64,000 bases of DNA. Source: Alicyclobacillus fastidiosus. Its GTDB lineage: Bacteria; Bacillota; Bacilli; Alicyclobacillales; Alicyclobacillaceae. A program made the translations under genes and the position numbers. The stretch spans positions 3,162,001 through 3,226,000 of the forward strand of contig NZ_CP104067.1 of the NCBI RefSeq assembly GCF_026651875.1, written 5' to 3'. The notes below the pieces were generated by a model, which saw nothing but the letters and a program-made list of their open reading frames with translations, did not search any database and was not told where the DNA came from. Positions 19,405 to 28,900 of this stretch are shown here, one piece after another (position 1 is the first letter of the stretch; each line of letters opens with the position of its first letter).

Positions 19405-20793
19405 TTATTTCTGTTGTGCAATCCACTGATTCGATTTTTGTTCGGCTGCTGTTAGCGCTTGTTGGGGAGTTTCCTTGTTTGTCAAAACCCCCTGAATTTC
19501 AGTCGCCAAAATGAACCGTGGTTGGGTCTCCCATGGATATACGGGAGTCCACATTGTACTCAGCGCCTCTTTAACCGGTTGCATCAGTTTGTTATTCTTC
19601 AAATCCGGTAAATTCCAAGCAGATGTTGTAACTGGTGGAACACCGTAGTTTTTAAACATGTAATCCTGATAAAAATCAGATGCACTAAATTGAATAAAAT
19701 CCCATGCAAGGTCTTTGTTTTTGCTTGATTTACCAATCACAAATGGACTTCCAAAAAATGCACCGCCTATGCCTTTGCTATCCTTAAAGACTTGGGTAAT
19801 ACCCAAGCGATTTTCCCATCCGGCTGCATCCGCCTGGTTGACGATATTACTAGGACCCTGGAACAGTTCGATAGCGACATCATTATTCGGCGTTAACCAG
19901 TTTTCAGCACCTTGACTGCTCTCAATTCCTTTTGGAGCGTATTGCGATAGTTGCTTAAGCCATGTCAATCCATTGACCCATTGTGTCGAGTCAAAATTTA
20001 ACTTCATATTTTTCGGCGCATTGCCGGTACCCCAAGTTCCATTTTGTGCTTCGGCTAGATCTGCAAGCAGCATGGGGTCGTGACTGTTACCCCCAGCATC
20101 AAACCACACACCATAATTCTGCTTACCGGTAACGGGATTCTTACCGGTCATCTTCTTAGCATCGGCCATAATTTCTGACATCGTCGGATGAGCAGATGGA
20201 TATGGCACATGCCATTGGTCAAACAGCGTTTTGTCATACATGATGAGGTCGGTATCTCCAGCTTCCGGAATACCGTAAATCTGGGGGCTGGAATCTCCCG
20301 CACCGACGGCTTTCCATCCGTTCACCTGACCGGATAAATACTGATTCAAATTGAAGTTTGTCTTTTTGATGTAAGGTGCTAGATTCACTAGCAATCCCTG
20401 AGCAGCCCACTGATCCTCCGGGCCTGCTGCCTGATAGACATCAGCCTGACCTCCAGTGATCATAGTCTGCAGTTTTGCGATGTAATTAGTCCATGGAATA
20501 ACGATAAAGTTAACGTGATCCCCTGGATACATCTTTGTAAATTCGTTTTGAAGGACATTCAACCCTTGGATTGTTTGACCCGTAACCGGATTCAGTGTGT
20601 TTTTCTCTTGAAAATTTCCCTCTAAGACGACGTTTACGGTGTTCGCACTGGAACTGGGCGATCCTGATTGCCCAGTGCTAGACGGCGAGGACGGATTCGC
20701 CTGTGTGGACGTAGCACCTCCACAGCCAACGGCTAAACCACCAACTAAAACAATGGACGACGCTGTTACCATCACATTTGCCCTCTTTTTCAT
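19405..20793 (-). CDS. Extracellular sugar-binding lipoprotein of an ABC importer (family 1)
   Basis: A 462-residue lipoprotein. The chosen ATG at 20793 follows GAGGAGGAGCAAT. The signal peptide ends in LAVGC with the lipid-bearing Cys at residue 24, followed by a Ser/Thr/Gly/Asn-rich linker. The mature part has the family-1 solute-binding pattern (VVLEGNFQEKNTLNPVTGQ, PWTNYIAKLQTMITGGQADV, GGAFFGSPFVIGKSSKNKD). It captures a sugar or oligosaccharide outside the membrane and passes it to the two permeases encoded upstream. No ATPase gene is present here; a shared MsmK/MsmX-like ATPase elsewhere is probably used. Confidence 0.9.
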   Translation of the reverse strand: MKKRANVMVTASSIVLVGGLAVGCGGATSTQANPSSPSSTGQSGSPSSSANTVNVVLEGNFQEKNTLNPVTGQTIQGLNVLQNEFTKMYPGDHVNFIVIPWTNYIAKLQTMITGGQADVYQAAGPEDQWAAQGLLVNLAPYIKKTNFNLNQYLSGQVNGWKAVGAGDSSPQIYGIPEAGDTDLIMYDKTLFDQWHVPYPSAHPTMSEIMADAKKMTGKNPVTGKQNYGVWFDAGGNSHDPMLLADLAEAQNGTWGTGNAPKNMKLNFDSTQWVNGLTWLKQLSQYAPKGIESSQGAENWLTPNNDVAIELFQGPSNIVNQADAAGWENRLGITQVFKDSKGIGGAFFGSPFVIGKSSKNKDLAWDFIQFSASDFYQDYMFKNYGVPPVTTSAWNLPDLKNNKLMQPVKEALSTMWTPVYPWETQPRFILATEIQGVLTNKETPQQALTAAEQKSNQWIAQQK

Positions 20794-20854
20794 ATTGCTC
20801 CTCCTCAAATAAGTAAGAATATTTCTGTGGTTATACAATGAGTTGTGTAAACAA

Positions 20855-21724
20855 TCATTCCCCCTTTAAACCACTGAGAGCGACACTTCGAATTACGTAT
20901 TTTTGTAAAAATATAAACAGGATTAAGACGGGTATACTCCCGAGCGCGAGAGCTGCCATCGTCATCCCGGCATAGCTTTCGCCATTTTGTAACGTAAATG
21001 AAGCCATATATAGTGGGATGGTGTGTAACTTCGTGGATGTCAGAACAATCAACGGCCAAAGGAAGTCGTTCCAACTCCACATAAAGGAAAGAATGGCCAT
21101 GGTCGCTGTGATTGGTCCAGCGAGTGGAAGATATACTTTGAGAAATGTCCGAAACTCGCCGGCTCCGTCAATCTGTGCCGCCTCACGAAAGCTATCTGGC
21201 AATTCATCGAAAAACTGTTTTGCGAGGAATACCAAAAATGCATCAATCATATTCGGCAGTATAAGAGGCCAGAATGTGTTGATCAGATGCACGTGGTTCC
21301 ACATAAGGTACAGTGAGATAAGTCGCGATTCGACAGGGACCATCAAAGTTGCCAAGAAAACTAGAAAGATCACCCGTTTTCCTTTGAATTTCCCTTTTGA
21401 AAAGGCGTAACCTGCCAGCAATGCACTGCTCACCTTTACAATGACTGACGCAACCGCCACGATGAAAGAGTTTACATACGCTTGTAAAAGCCCTCCATTT
21501 TGAAAGATCAGTCGATAGTTAAACAAAGATGGATGTGCCGGAAGAAACCTTGGTGGATATGGCAGCGTGACGTTGGCGGTGCGGTCAAAACTGATACTTA
21601 GAATTAAGATAAACGGTGAAATCATCAGGAATCCAAACACCAACAGCGCCAGCAACCGAGCCAAATCTACTGGTTGGAGTTTTACTTTGCGTCTATGTTT
21701 TCCGACAGTAATCGCTTCATCCAT
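20855..21724 (-). CDS. Sugar ABC transporter permease, MalG/LacG type
   Basis: A 289-residue integral membrane protein with about six helices. The EAA loop lies at residues around 185-205 (FREAAQIDGAGEFRTFLKVY, ending in LPLAGP), which contacts the ATPase. ATG at 21724 follows GGGGAGGTGCTTAGTAT. It is the second permease of the heterodimer and follows the MalF-type gene by 24 bp. Confidence 0.92.
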   Translation of the reverse strand: MDEAITVGKHRRKVKLQPVDLARLLALLVFGFLMISPFILILSISFDRTANVTLPYPPRFLPAHPSLFNYRLIFQNGGLLQAYVNSFIVAVASVIVKVSSALLAGYAFSKGKFKGKRVIFLVFLATLMVPVESRLISLYLMWNHVHLINTFWPLILPNMIDAFLVFLAKQFFDELPDSFREAAQIDGAGEFRTFLKVYLPLAGPITATMAILSFMWSWNDFLWPLIVLTSTKLHTIPLYMASFTLQNGESYAGMTMAALALGSIPVLILFIFLQKYVIRSVALSGLKGE

Positions 21725-21748
21725 ATACTAAGCACCTCCCCTTCAGAA

Positions 21749-22669
21749 CTAAAGCTTTAACCTGGATGCCTTGAGATTGAAATAGGTAAATATCAAAATT
21801 ATCACAAACAATATATATGTTGCGGCGGATGCAACGCCAAAATTGAAACCCTGAAAGCCATGTTCAAAGATGTACTCTACAATTGTTTGGATAGATCCAT
21901 CCGGACTACCGGTAGCACCACCTAATATGAATACGTCAGTGAAGCGCTGTAAGCCGCCAATCCACCCCGTAATAATGAAAAACACAAAGGTTCCCCGCAT
22001 ATTGGGAATCGTGATGTACAGCCATTGTTGAAAATCAGATGCTCCGTCTATCTTGGCTGCTTCGTACAATTGCGGCGAAATAGCTTGTAAATTGGCCAAG
22101 CAAATAATGATAATGAAACCAAGTCCAGACCAAGTACCGAGTAATATGACGCCCCATTTAGCAGTAGCAGGATCGGACAGCCAACTAGAAGGTGGCAGTC
22201 CTAACTTTGAAAGTAAAAAGTTAACGGCCCCCTGATTCGGATCTAGCAGAAACATGAAAACCATGGCAGTAGCGACAATCGGAGTAATATAAGGAATGAA
22301 GAACAAAACTTTAAAAAATCTCTGTAATATTTTCGTGGAATTGATTAGAGACGCCACAATAAACCCTAATGGAATAGAAATGAGCATTTGGAAAAATGCG
22401 AGGTAGAACGTATTGTACATCGCGTTCCAAAACGTAGAATCAGATAAAATATTAGCATAATTCCGAAATCCAACCCAGGACGCTATTGTCCCGTTCGAAT
22501 TCGTTAGACTTAAATAAAAAGAATCGATAACTGGGTAAAGCATGAACAACAAAATCCCCAAAATACTAGGAAGTAGAAACATATACCAAGTGAGGTGCGT
22601 CTTTGTATTCGCTTTCTTTCTGTCTTGCAGATTTATATCTGTTTTTATTCGCGTTCGTACCTGTTCCAT
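21749..22669 (-). CDS. Sugar ABC transporter permease, MalF/LacF type
   Basis: A permease of about 306 residues with six predicted membrane helices (TWYMFLLPSILGILLFML first). The EAA loop (LYEAAKIDGASDFQQWLYI) is near residue 210. GGGGGATGC lies before the start; the ATG at 22669 and one 6 bp earlier are both possible. It is the first gene of the long transport and degradation operon. Confidence 0.92.
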   Translation of the reverse strand: MEQVRTRIKTDINLQDRKKANTKTHLTWYMFLLPSILGILLFMLYPVIDSFYLSLTNSNGTIASWVGFRNYANILSDSTFWNAMYNTFYLAFFQMLISIPLGFIVASLINSTKILQRFFKVLFFIPYITPIVATAMVFMFLLDPNQGAVNFLLSKLGLPPSSWLSDPATAKWGVILLGTWSGLGFIIIICLANLQAISPQLYEAAKIDGASDFQQWLYITIPNMRGTFVFFIITGWIGGLQRFTDVFILGGATGSPDGSIQTIVEYIFEHGFQGFNFGVASAATYILFVIILIFTYFNLKASRLKL

Positions 22670-23119
22670 ATGCATCCCCCTTCAATCCTAAAAGTGATTC
22701 ATTCCATCCCCAATTCAATTCCCCGAGACATCCTTCAATAAGTCTGTGGCCATTCGAAATAATTCTGCACCATTGAGTAGGTCATCCTTGATGTGTACCA
22801 ATTGTAAAAAACATACAAGATGCAAGAATACATGTGTAACCGATTTCAAGAACATTGGACCAAATTATCCGGATCGAAGGCACACGAAAATAGTGTGAGT
22901 CTTACGTCTCCGAAATGTCACGGTAACACTTCCATAAATTTCCATATACCCTTTCAATTCTCATGCAATAGTGCGATATTTAGATTTAGCTAACCGATTA
23001 ACCAGCGTTTAAAGGCGGCGGATGAATTCTTGTGATATTCACCCGGATCATGTTTTGGTGAAATAAATAATTGAATAGATGCGAGGATAAACAATAATAT
23101 ATTAATTATTCTGACTTTA
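22670..23119 (-). promoter_or_regulatory. Upstream region of the sugar ABC operon
   Basis: About 450 bp without a gene. It lies ahead of the MalF-type gene and should hold the operon promoter and the site for the AraC regulator at 23973-24917. Several T-rich candidate -35 boxes exist, but none has a convincing partner at 16-18 bp, so I name no specific promoter. Confidence 0.4.
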
Positions 23120-23881
23120 TTAAATATACTGACGCAAGAACTCCGCTGATAAACGCAGTTCACTTTCGACATCACCCCACTGACATTCAACAGAAATGGG
23201 TCCGTCATATCCGATTCTTCGCAGGGTGTTCAAGAATTCATTATACGGGTACAAGCCTGAACCCGGATATAGACGGCCCGTATCGGCAACATGAACATAA
23301 CCTACATGATTTGAAACTAAATAGAGATCCGAAATTGGCTCTTCTTCCTCCATCATGTGAAAGAAATCAGCTAAGATTTTTATTGAATTCGAGTGAATAC
23401 GCTCTACGAAACGCTTAGCCTCCAGAAGGCTGTTTATAAAATTTGTTTCCGCCCTACGCAAAAACTCCAAGTTAATTTGTATCGAATAAGGTGCACTCAA
23501 CTCTGCGAAAAGGGCTAAAAATTCAAGCAGTTGGTTCTCGGCACGAGCGGGCTCAAAGTCCCTCGGTATCTTTCGAGCCCTTCCCGAACCAAACGATATA
23601 TGTTCTCTGCCGAGCTCCGCAACCCGAGTTAACACTATGTCGAGATATTCCCGAATTGCACTGACATCCACATCAGGACCGACAACATGTAAGTTCGGTT
23701 GCATCAGCACATTGAATCCACGAATCGGCACTCCAAGCGCTAATAATTGGTCGCGCTCGTTATTCCACACGCTCGTCGACTCGCTCGGAAGCGTGCTACT
23801 ACATGCTAATTCAGCATAGTCAAATCCAGCGTCTACAACGTATTTTAAATAAGTAGGACTTACACAACACCCGAGTTGCAT
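23120..23881 (-). CDS. Sugar-phosphate isomerase/epimerase (TIM barrel)
   Basis: A 253-residue xylose-isomerase-like TIM-barrel protein. Metal-binding positions fit NLEFLRR (Glu), ILADFFHMM (Asp, His), VHVADTGR and SVECQWG (Glu). ATG at 23881 lies after GCGGAGGAGACATGCTGG. It lies 91 bp downstream of the AraC regulator gene on the same strand and is the only intact isomerase in this half of the operon region. The substrate is not readable; epimerisation of a ketose is the usual reaction. Confidence 0.8.
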   Translation of the reverse strand: MQLGCCVSPTYLKYVVDAGFDYAELACSSTLPSESTSVWNNERDQLLALGVPIRGFNVLMQPNLHVVGPDVDVSAIREYLDIVLTRVAELGREHISFGSGRARKIPRDFEPARAENQLLEFLALFAELSAPYSIQINLEFLRRAETNFINSLLEAKRFVERIHSNSIKILADFFHMMEEEEPISDLYLVSNHVGYVHVADTGRLYPGSGLYPYNEFLNTLRRIGYDGPISVECQWGDVESELRLSAEFLRQYI

Positions 23882-23972
23882 CCAGCATGTCTCCTCCGCT
23901 ATGAATATGATTCTAACCACGCTGCACAATTGCCTTGTAGTCTCATCCTAGCACCAGATGGATTCGTGTAAG

Positions 23973-24917
23973 TTATAGATATTGCTCATCATTTAACGAA
24001 TATTGCTGTAATGACTTAAGGTACTCATGACCGCACTCATTTTGGCCTAAACGTCTACTGGTTTTACGAAAGACTTGCGGTGCCATACCTACATGTTGGC
24101 GAAATAACCTGCTAAACTGAGCTACGCCTCCAACCCCGACTTCTTCTGCAATGATATTTATAGGTTTATTGGTCTCTAATAACAACTTCTTGCTTTCGTC
24201 GATACGAAGGTTTACAAGGTATTGATTAATAGTCAATCCTGAAATGCTTTTAAAACAGTGGCAGATATAATGCTTGTTCAAGTGCACTGCATTCGCCAGT
24301 TGATCTAAAGATAATTTGTCTCGAAATCGCTGATTAAGCACCTTCAGGATCTTTACAACGTGTGTTTCCTGCCGCCCAAGTGCGGGAGGTCGTATCTTTC
24401 TTGAACACATCCCCTCGTAGTTGCGTAAAATACGTAAAAGCAATGTTACCAATTGGAGACGAATTATGTTCCTAGCTCCGACTTCACGGTGACGACTTTC
24501 TTCAGCAACAGTAAAAAAAAGGTGCTCAATGCTTCTACATTCTTCTTGTCTCCAATGCACATGCGTTCCGTTCGCCGCGTCAAAGAGTAATTTTAGTTTC
24601 TGTTGTATTGTTGGATCCAACAAGTCATCTACATCAGAAAATTTGAAATTTATTATACTCCGCAAACAGGCACTCTTAGGTACTGGACGTACCAGGTGCA
24701 ATATGTCTCCACGGAAAATCAACATGTCACCAGGGCTCAGTGTATATATCGTTTCACCGATGATGTATGTGGCCGCTCCACTCTGGAAGTAGTATATTTC
24801 ATAGCCATGATGCCTGTGGGGGTACTCGATATTCGGAGCTCTTGATGTTTTGCGATATTGAACATAGACAGTATCTTCAATCAATATCCGATTCGTTTGA
24901 TAATCTATCTCATTCAC
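23973..24917 (-). CDS. AraC-family transcriptional regulator
   Basis: A 314-residue regulator. The N-terminal cupin arm has YPHRHHGYEIYYFQSG and SPGDMLIFRGDILHLV. The C-terminal double helix-turn-helix has LSLDQLANAVHLNKHYICHC and INIIAEEVGVGGVAQFSRLF, ending in the usual P-Q-x-F-R-K. GTG at 24917 lies 8 bp after GGGAGG and is preferred to a longer start at 25031. Position beside the sugar ABC operon makes it the probable sugar-responsive activator of that operon. Confidence 0.85.
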   Translation of the reverse strand: MNEIDYQTNRILIEDTVYVQYRKTSRAPNIEYPHRHHGYEIYYFQSGAATYIIGETIYTLSPGDMLIFRGDILHLVRPVPKSACLRSIINFKFSDVDDLLDPTIQQKLKLLFDAANGTHVHWRQEECRSIEHLFFTVAEESRHREVGARNIIRLQLVTLLLRILRNYEGMCSRKIRPPALGRQETHVVKILKVLNQRFRDKLSLDQLANAVHLNKHYICHCFKSISGLTINQYLVNLRIDESKKLLLETNKPINIIAEEVGVGGVAQFSRLFRQHVGMAPQVFRKTSRRLGQNECGHEYLKSLQQYSLNDEQYL

Positions 24918-25259
24918 GGTCCCAGCCTCCCATCTCACGCACCTCACCATGACGCGATTCCCTAACATCACCGTGCAAACCGGCCCACCATTTGCAAGGT
25001 TGGCTCCTGATAAGGCGGGTCCACAGTACAATGTCGGCTACAAACAGTCCCGAAGTTCTTACCCCCTGGGCCGTCTACGATCCGAAAGTGTGAATGATGC
25101 CATTTAGCCAAGGATACGACACCCAACTTGTAGAAATTTAAAGCTCTATTGATGTGGACATACATTTAATAACTCTTACAATTTAGCCCCAAGTTGACAA
25201 TAATCGGCTGCCGCAAATATATACTCTTGTGCTGTCTTAAACATGACCACTACACTTCC
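24918..25259. other. Divergent intergenic region
   Basis: About 340 bp between the AraC gene (minus) and the promoter of the hydroxyacid dehydrogenase (plus). I see no gene, repeat or clear operator here. Confidence 0.4.
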
Positions 25260-25288
25260 TTGTGTATTTGACAATAAATTCATATAAC
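25260..25288 (+). promoter_or_regulatory. Candidate sigma-A promoter
   Basis: TTGTGT (25260-25265) and TATAAC (25283-25288) are 17 bp apart. An overlapping TTGACA at 25268 is an alternative -35. They lie about 110 bp upstream of the 2-hydroxyacid dehydrogenase start. Confidence 0.4.
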
Positions 25289-25395
25289 ATGTTATTTTTA
25301 AATATATCTTAGTATTACGAAAATTGATTTCTCTGTAGGAACAATATCGAACGTTGGGAGCGTGTATATTGTCCATGTTGAAAGGTATGTTCATT

Positions 25396-26373
25396 ATGAA
25401 CGAAGAGTCGTTTCCATTGGTTTATCCACACAATGTGCGGAATCAAATTGAAAAGTTGACGGACGTTTACCTCGCTCCACAGACGAGTCAATCGGTTTCA
25501 GAAGACCCTGCACTGCTACGGAATGCTGAGGTGATATTTTCCGGTTGGGGAGGTCCGAACTTGAATGAGGAATTCTTGCAGGCTGCTCCAGATTTGAAAG
25601 CATTTTTTTACGCTGCAGGTTCCATGAAAGGAATTGTGACTGACGCTTGTTGGCAGAGAAATATTACCTTTACAAGCGCCTATGCCGCGAACGCCGTACC
25701 GGTCGCTGAGTACACCTTATCGCAAATTCTATTTTCTTTAAAATACGGTTGGCATTCTGCCCTCTCTATCAAGCAAACAAAGTTATTCAAAAAGCCACCA
25801 CTGCCTCCCGCGCCAGGAGCGCTGGGCAGCACGATAGGCATTATTTCTTTAGGTATGGTTGGTCGTCGTGTATGTAAACTACTAGAGAACTTTCAAGTCA
25901 AGGTCATTGCTTACGATCCGTTTATATCAGAGCGGCAAGCGTCATCGTTGAACGTCGAGCTTTGTTCACTAGAAGACATTTTTCGACTATCAGATGTGGT
26001 GTCTTTGCATACGCCGTGGCTAAAAGAGACCGAAGGTATGATAACTGGCGCACACTTTGAGATGATGAAGCCTTATGCGACATTTATCAATACCGCGAGA
26101 GGGGCTGTGGTCAGAGAAAACGAACTGATTGAAGTATTGAAGCGACGCTCCGATATGATAGCCATTTTAGACGTCACCTACCCAGAACCGCCCGTCTCCG
26201 ACTCCCAGCTTTATTCACTGCCAAATGTAATTTTGACCCCGCATATTGCCGGCAGTCAAGGAAATGAGTGCGGAAGAATGGGCGCATACATGTTGGAAGA
26301 GTTGGAGCGGTACTTAGAGGGGAGACCCCTCAAATGGCAAGTCACGAAGAATAACTTTTCCTTGATGGCATAA
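25396..26373 (+). CDS. D-isomer-specific 2-hydroxyacid dehydrogenase
   Basis: A protein of about 325 residues with the NAD-binding domain (GSTIGIISLGMVGRRVCKLL), the Arg motif INTARGAVVRENEL, the Glu region LDVTYPEPP and the catalytic His in LTPHIAGS. These are the catalytic Arg, Glu and His of the family. ATG at 25396 lies 9 bp after GAAAGG; earlier in-frame ATGs (25375, 25387) have worse spacing. It probably reduces or oxidises a 2-keto/2-hydroxy acid from sugar breakdown. It is the only plus-strand intact catabolic gene near here besides the dioxygenase at 30.7 kb. Confidence 0.88.
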   Translation: MNEESFPLVYPHNVRNQIEKLTDVYLAPQTSQSVSEDPALLRNAEVIFSGWGGPNLNEEFLQAAPDLKAFFYAAGSMKGIVTDACWQRNITFTSAYAANAVPVAEYTLSQILFSLKYGWHSALSIKQTKLFKKPPLPPAPGALGSTIGIISLGMVGRRVCKLLENFQVKVIAYDPFISERQASSLNVELCSLEDIFRLSDVVSLHTPWLKETEGMITGAHFEMMKPYATFINTARGAVVRENELIEVLKRRSDMIAILDVTYPEPPVSDSQLYSLPNVILTPHIAGSQGNECGRMGAYMLEELERYLEGRPLKWQVTKNNFSLMA

Positions 26374-26374
26374 T

Positions 26375-26416
26375 GCGAGGTAGATCACTTTAACATCCGG
26401 GTCCCATCTACCTCGC
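26375..26416. terminator. Bidirectional terminator between convergent genes
   Basis: An 11-bp perfect stem (GCGAGGTAGAT with ATCTACCTCGC) closes a 20-nt loop. It starts just after the hydroxyacid dehydrogenase stop and faces the end of the alginate-lyase-family gene. Confidence 0.65.
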
Positions 26417-26491
26417 TGTCTTTACAAAATGAGTTGTATTTATATTATAACCGAATTCATGTTTCGCTCATGAATAGTGATTGCATTTTGA

Positions 26492-27601
26492 TTAAAGCAA
26501 CCATAAAAGAGGCTGCCGGATGGAGATGTTGCGCCTGATCTCTTGGTCTGTGGAATCGGGTGGCAACCGTCTCCACAATTCCAAGAAGCGGTTATCTGAA
26601 AGCCCTAGTCCAGCAAACAAAAGACTTGGTACTCTGACTGGCAGCGCTTCAAAGTGTTCCACATCTGGCGTATATGGCCACTTAGTTTTATCCTTTAAAT
26701 AAGGATAAAGAAACTCGAGCGCGCGCCGAATCCCTCTCCCGTCTGGCAGTTGGAATTCCCACAAATTTTCTTTTTCTGTCGAAAGAACGTGGCAAAGTGC
26801 CACCAGATTATCCAATATGAAAATAGAGTAATTGTAAGGCTTCGTCCGTGACAACTCACGCGGGAAACTGCCATCTAAAGCCATCTGATCGGGTACCAAC
26901 ACTCGTTTAAACTGATTTCTACAAAAGTCGACAATTTCTTGGTTTCCGGTAAATCGTCCAAAAACAGCAACCTGTACATACCAGCAAACCGAGTGGTTAT
27001 TCTGGGTATCTCTTTCTTCTATGCCATAGGGATGAGTGGTCATCCACTTCAAATAGTCTTGAAACCATCCTTTAAGCCCTTGGTAATCTTCCAGGGTCAT
27101 GGATGCAGAGTTTCGCAGTGCCTCAATCGCCATAGGTACATCGATTAAATGCAACGTATCAATGATCCCGATTCCCCTACCTGAGCATACGCCTGGGATG
27201 GCTTGGGCATACAAAAGGTGCGGACTCATTTGCGTTTGTTCATCGAAGAAGAATTCTTTTATAAATTGCATGGCCTTTTGCGCATACAATTCTTCATCTG
27301 TCAGCACATAGGCTGCAGCCAACGTAGCAATATGTGTCCTACATCTACGCAAAATCAAACGATGTGATTCGAAGTTTTCCGGATTCGTTTGACCATCGCG
27401 CTGAATATAAGGCAATCCATCTGGTTTATCGGGATTGGGCCACCAATAGTCGGCATTTGAATAATAATCATGAATGCCTCCCTCGCTGAGTTTGGCCACT
27501 ACATCGGTGATATGTACCGTCTTGGCCTTCAATGAAATTCGTGCATCAGCAAGTGTCTTGTCTCCATCACACAAGAGAGAGTCACAAAGCCATCTCTTCA
27601 T
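26492..27601 (-). CDS. Alginate-lyase-family protein
   Basis: A 369-residue protein of the alginate lyase superfamily (PF05426), an alpha/alpha toroid. The conserved motifs are present: DYYSNADYWWPNPDKPDG near residue 45, the catalytic-type NNHSVCWYVQ near residue 203, and SFPRELSRTKPYNYSIF near residue 245. No signal peptide is visible, suggesting cytoplasmic action on imported oligomers. It lies 137 bp upstream of nothing co-oriented but directly after the intact isomerase gene (27739-28503) on the same strand, so the two are probably one transcript. Confidence 0.85.
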   Translation of the reverse strand: MKRWLCDSLLCDGDKTLADARISLKAKTVHITDVVAKLSEGGIHDYYSNADYWWPNPDKPDGLPYIQRDGQTNPENFESHRLILRRCRTHIATLAAAYVLTDEELYAQKAMQFIKEFFFDEQTQMSPHLLYAQAIPGVCSGRGIGIIDTLHLIDVPMAIEALRNSASMTLEDYQGLKGWFQDYLKWMTTHPYGIEERDTQNNHSVCWYVQVAVFGRFTGNQEIVDFCRNQFKRVLVPDQMALDGSFPRELSRTKPYNYSIFILDNLVALCHVLSTEKENLWEFQLPDGRGIRRALEFLYPYLKDKTKWPYTPDVEHFEALPVRVPSLLFAGLGLSDNRFLELWRRLPPDSTDQEIRRNISIRQPLLWLL

Positions 27602-27731
27602 TCAGCTTCTTCACTCCATTTTATGTCGGATGAATGGTCGAGCGGCAAGGCGGTGGCTAACAAACGCTCTTCGAAACAAATGCATCAAGGAAGTACGCAC
27701 CGTTGGATAGAGTCCCCTCGGGTGATCTCTC

Positions 27732-28554
27732 TCCTCTATTAAATCTCTACCGGCATGCTCCGCAGATTTTCAAGGCTGGTCTTCAGGCTGTCAAATGGAT
27801 TCCCCTGGCATTGATCCTGTTCCACTGCGCCCCAATCCACACCGATGTCGCTACAGGCCCGGATCATCTCTGACCAGTTCATATTGCCTTCGCCGACCTC
27901 GGCGAACATTGAGCTCCTATCTGGGCTAACCGCCATGTCCTTCAAGTGAACGACCTTCATACGGCCAGCGACTTTGCGGATCCACTGCACCGGATCAGCA
28001 CCGCCAGCCTGTACCCAATAGACATCGAGTTCAAAGTCGACGGCAGCGGGATCGAACGTTTGCAGTAAGATGTCCATGCCAGTCACGCCGTCAAACTTGG
28101 CATATTCAAAGTTATGGTTGTGATAGATGAGCTTGAGGCCCTCCTTCGCCAGAACCCGCCCGTATTCTGACGCTTCACGGGCAAACGCTTCGTAGCCTTC
28201 TCGACTGCTCCGATAGGAATCCGGCATGGATCCGATGCCGACGTACTTGCAATTCCACAGTTGATGAACTTCAATCACAGACTTGATGTCACTCTGCAGT
28301 TGAGGATACGGAACGTGTGTGGCACAGATGGTGAGGCCGATGTCGTCGGTCATCTGCTTCAGTTCGGCCGCATCAATCGGGCCAAGACCGGATACCTGAA
28401 CCGCGTTGTACCCAATTTCCTTCACGCGCTGTAGGGACGCCAAAATATCTGAAGGGGTTTTCAGGAAATCTCGTATGGTATAAAGTTGCGCTGCAATTTT
28501 CACGACAATCACCTCGTTCGATAATTGTAGCCATTCATAGAGGGCTACCAAAAC
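27732..28554. repeat. 0.8-kb duplication, copy 2 (matches 10827-11641)
   Basis: This is the intact copy of the duplicated segment. Its right edge (28554) abuts a truncated AraC remnant, showing that the duplication or an associated deletion removed the rest of that regulator gene. Confidence 0.85.
27739..28503 (-). CDS. Sugar-phosphate isomerase/epimerase (intact copy of duplicated gene)
   Basis: A 254-residue TIM-barrel isomerase. It starts with GTG at 28503 behind GAGGTG and reads KIAAQLYTIRDFLK. Metal and substrate residues fit IYHNHNFEY, DFELDVYWV and KVVHLKDMAV. It is nearly identical to the broken copy at 10832-11591. The gene is the functional member of the pair. Confidence 0.88.
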   Translation of the reverse strand: MKIAAQLYTIRDFLKTPSDILASLQRVKEIGYNAVQVSGLGPIDAAELKQMTDDIGLTICATHVPYPQLQSDIKSVIEVHQLWNCKYVGIGSMPDSYRSSREGYEAFAREASEYGRVLAKEGLKLIYHNHNFEYAKFDGVTGMDILLQTFDPAAVDFELDVYWVQAGGADPVQWIRKVAGRMKVVHLKDMAVSPDRSSMFAEVGEGNMNWSEMIRACSDIGVDWGAVEQDQCQGNPFDSLKTSLENLRSMPVEI

Positions 28555-28866
28555 GCGATGGACAATAGTACAGGCGCCTTCGGTTGTTTTATGAACGTTA
28601 GCGCAAACTTCGCCGAATCTCTATAGCGGTATGTCCCGTGGTCATCCTGATTGTCCTGGATAGGTGATAAGTGGACTGAAACACAGTTTGTTCCGCACTC
28701 TCGCTCTGCGGCAGCCCGGTGCTGCATAACAGCCTGTATGTACGAGCACGAGTTGGAAATGCTCCTCGATTCGCGGACCGTAGCGACCGCCGGGCGGGTA
28801 GATTACGGATCCGGCTTCGGCGTGACGAACATGGCCTCGTTCTAATCTGTTCGGTCCAGCGACCAT
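28555..28866 (-). pseudogene. N-terminal remnant of an AraC-family regulator
   Basis: A minus-strand frame reads GSVIYPPGGRYGPRIEEHFQ followed by LVLVHTG, the cupin arm of a known type of AraC regulator. A frameshift follows, and another frame continues with SPIQDNQDDHGTYRYRDSA. The homology ends at the duplication edge at 28554. Confidence 0.6.
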
Positions 28867-28900
28867 GCCGTCACGCCTCCCTCACGAATCCTGCCTGATG

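Noticed and set aside
8595-28866. The AraC tail at 8595 and the AraC front at 28555-28866 as halves of one gene split by rearrangement
   Set aside because: It is possible, but there is no shared breakpoint or overlapping sequence to support it, and several AraC genes are present.
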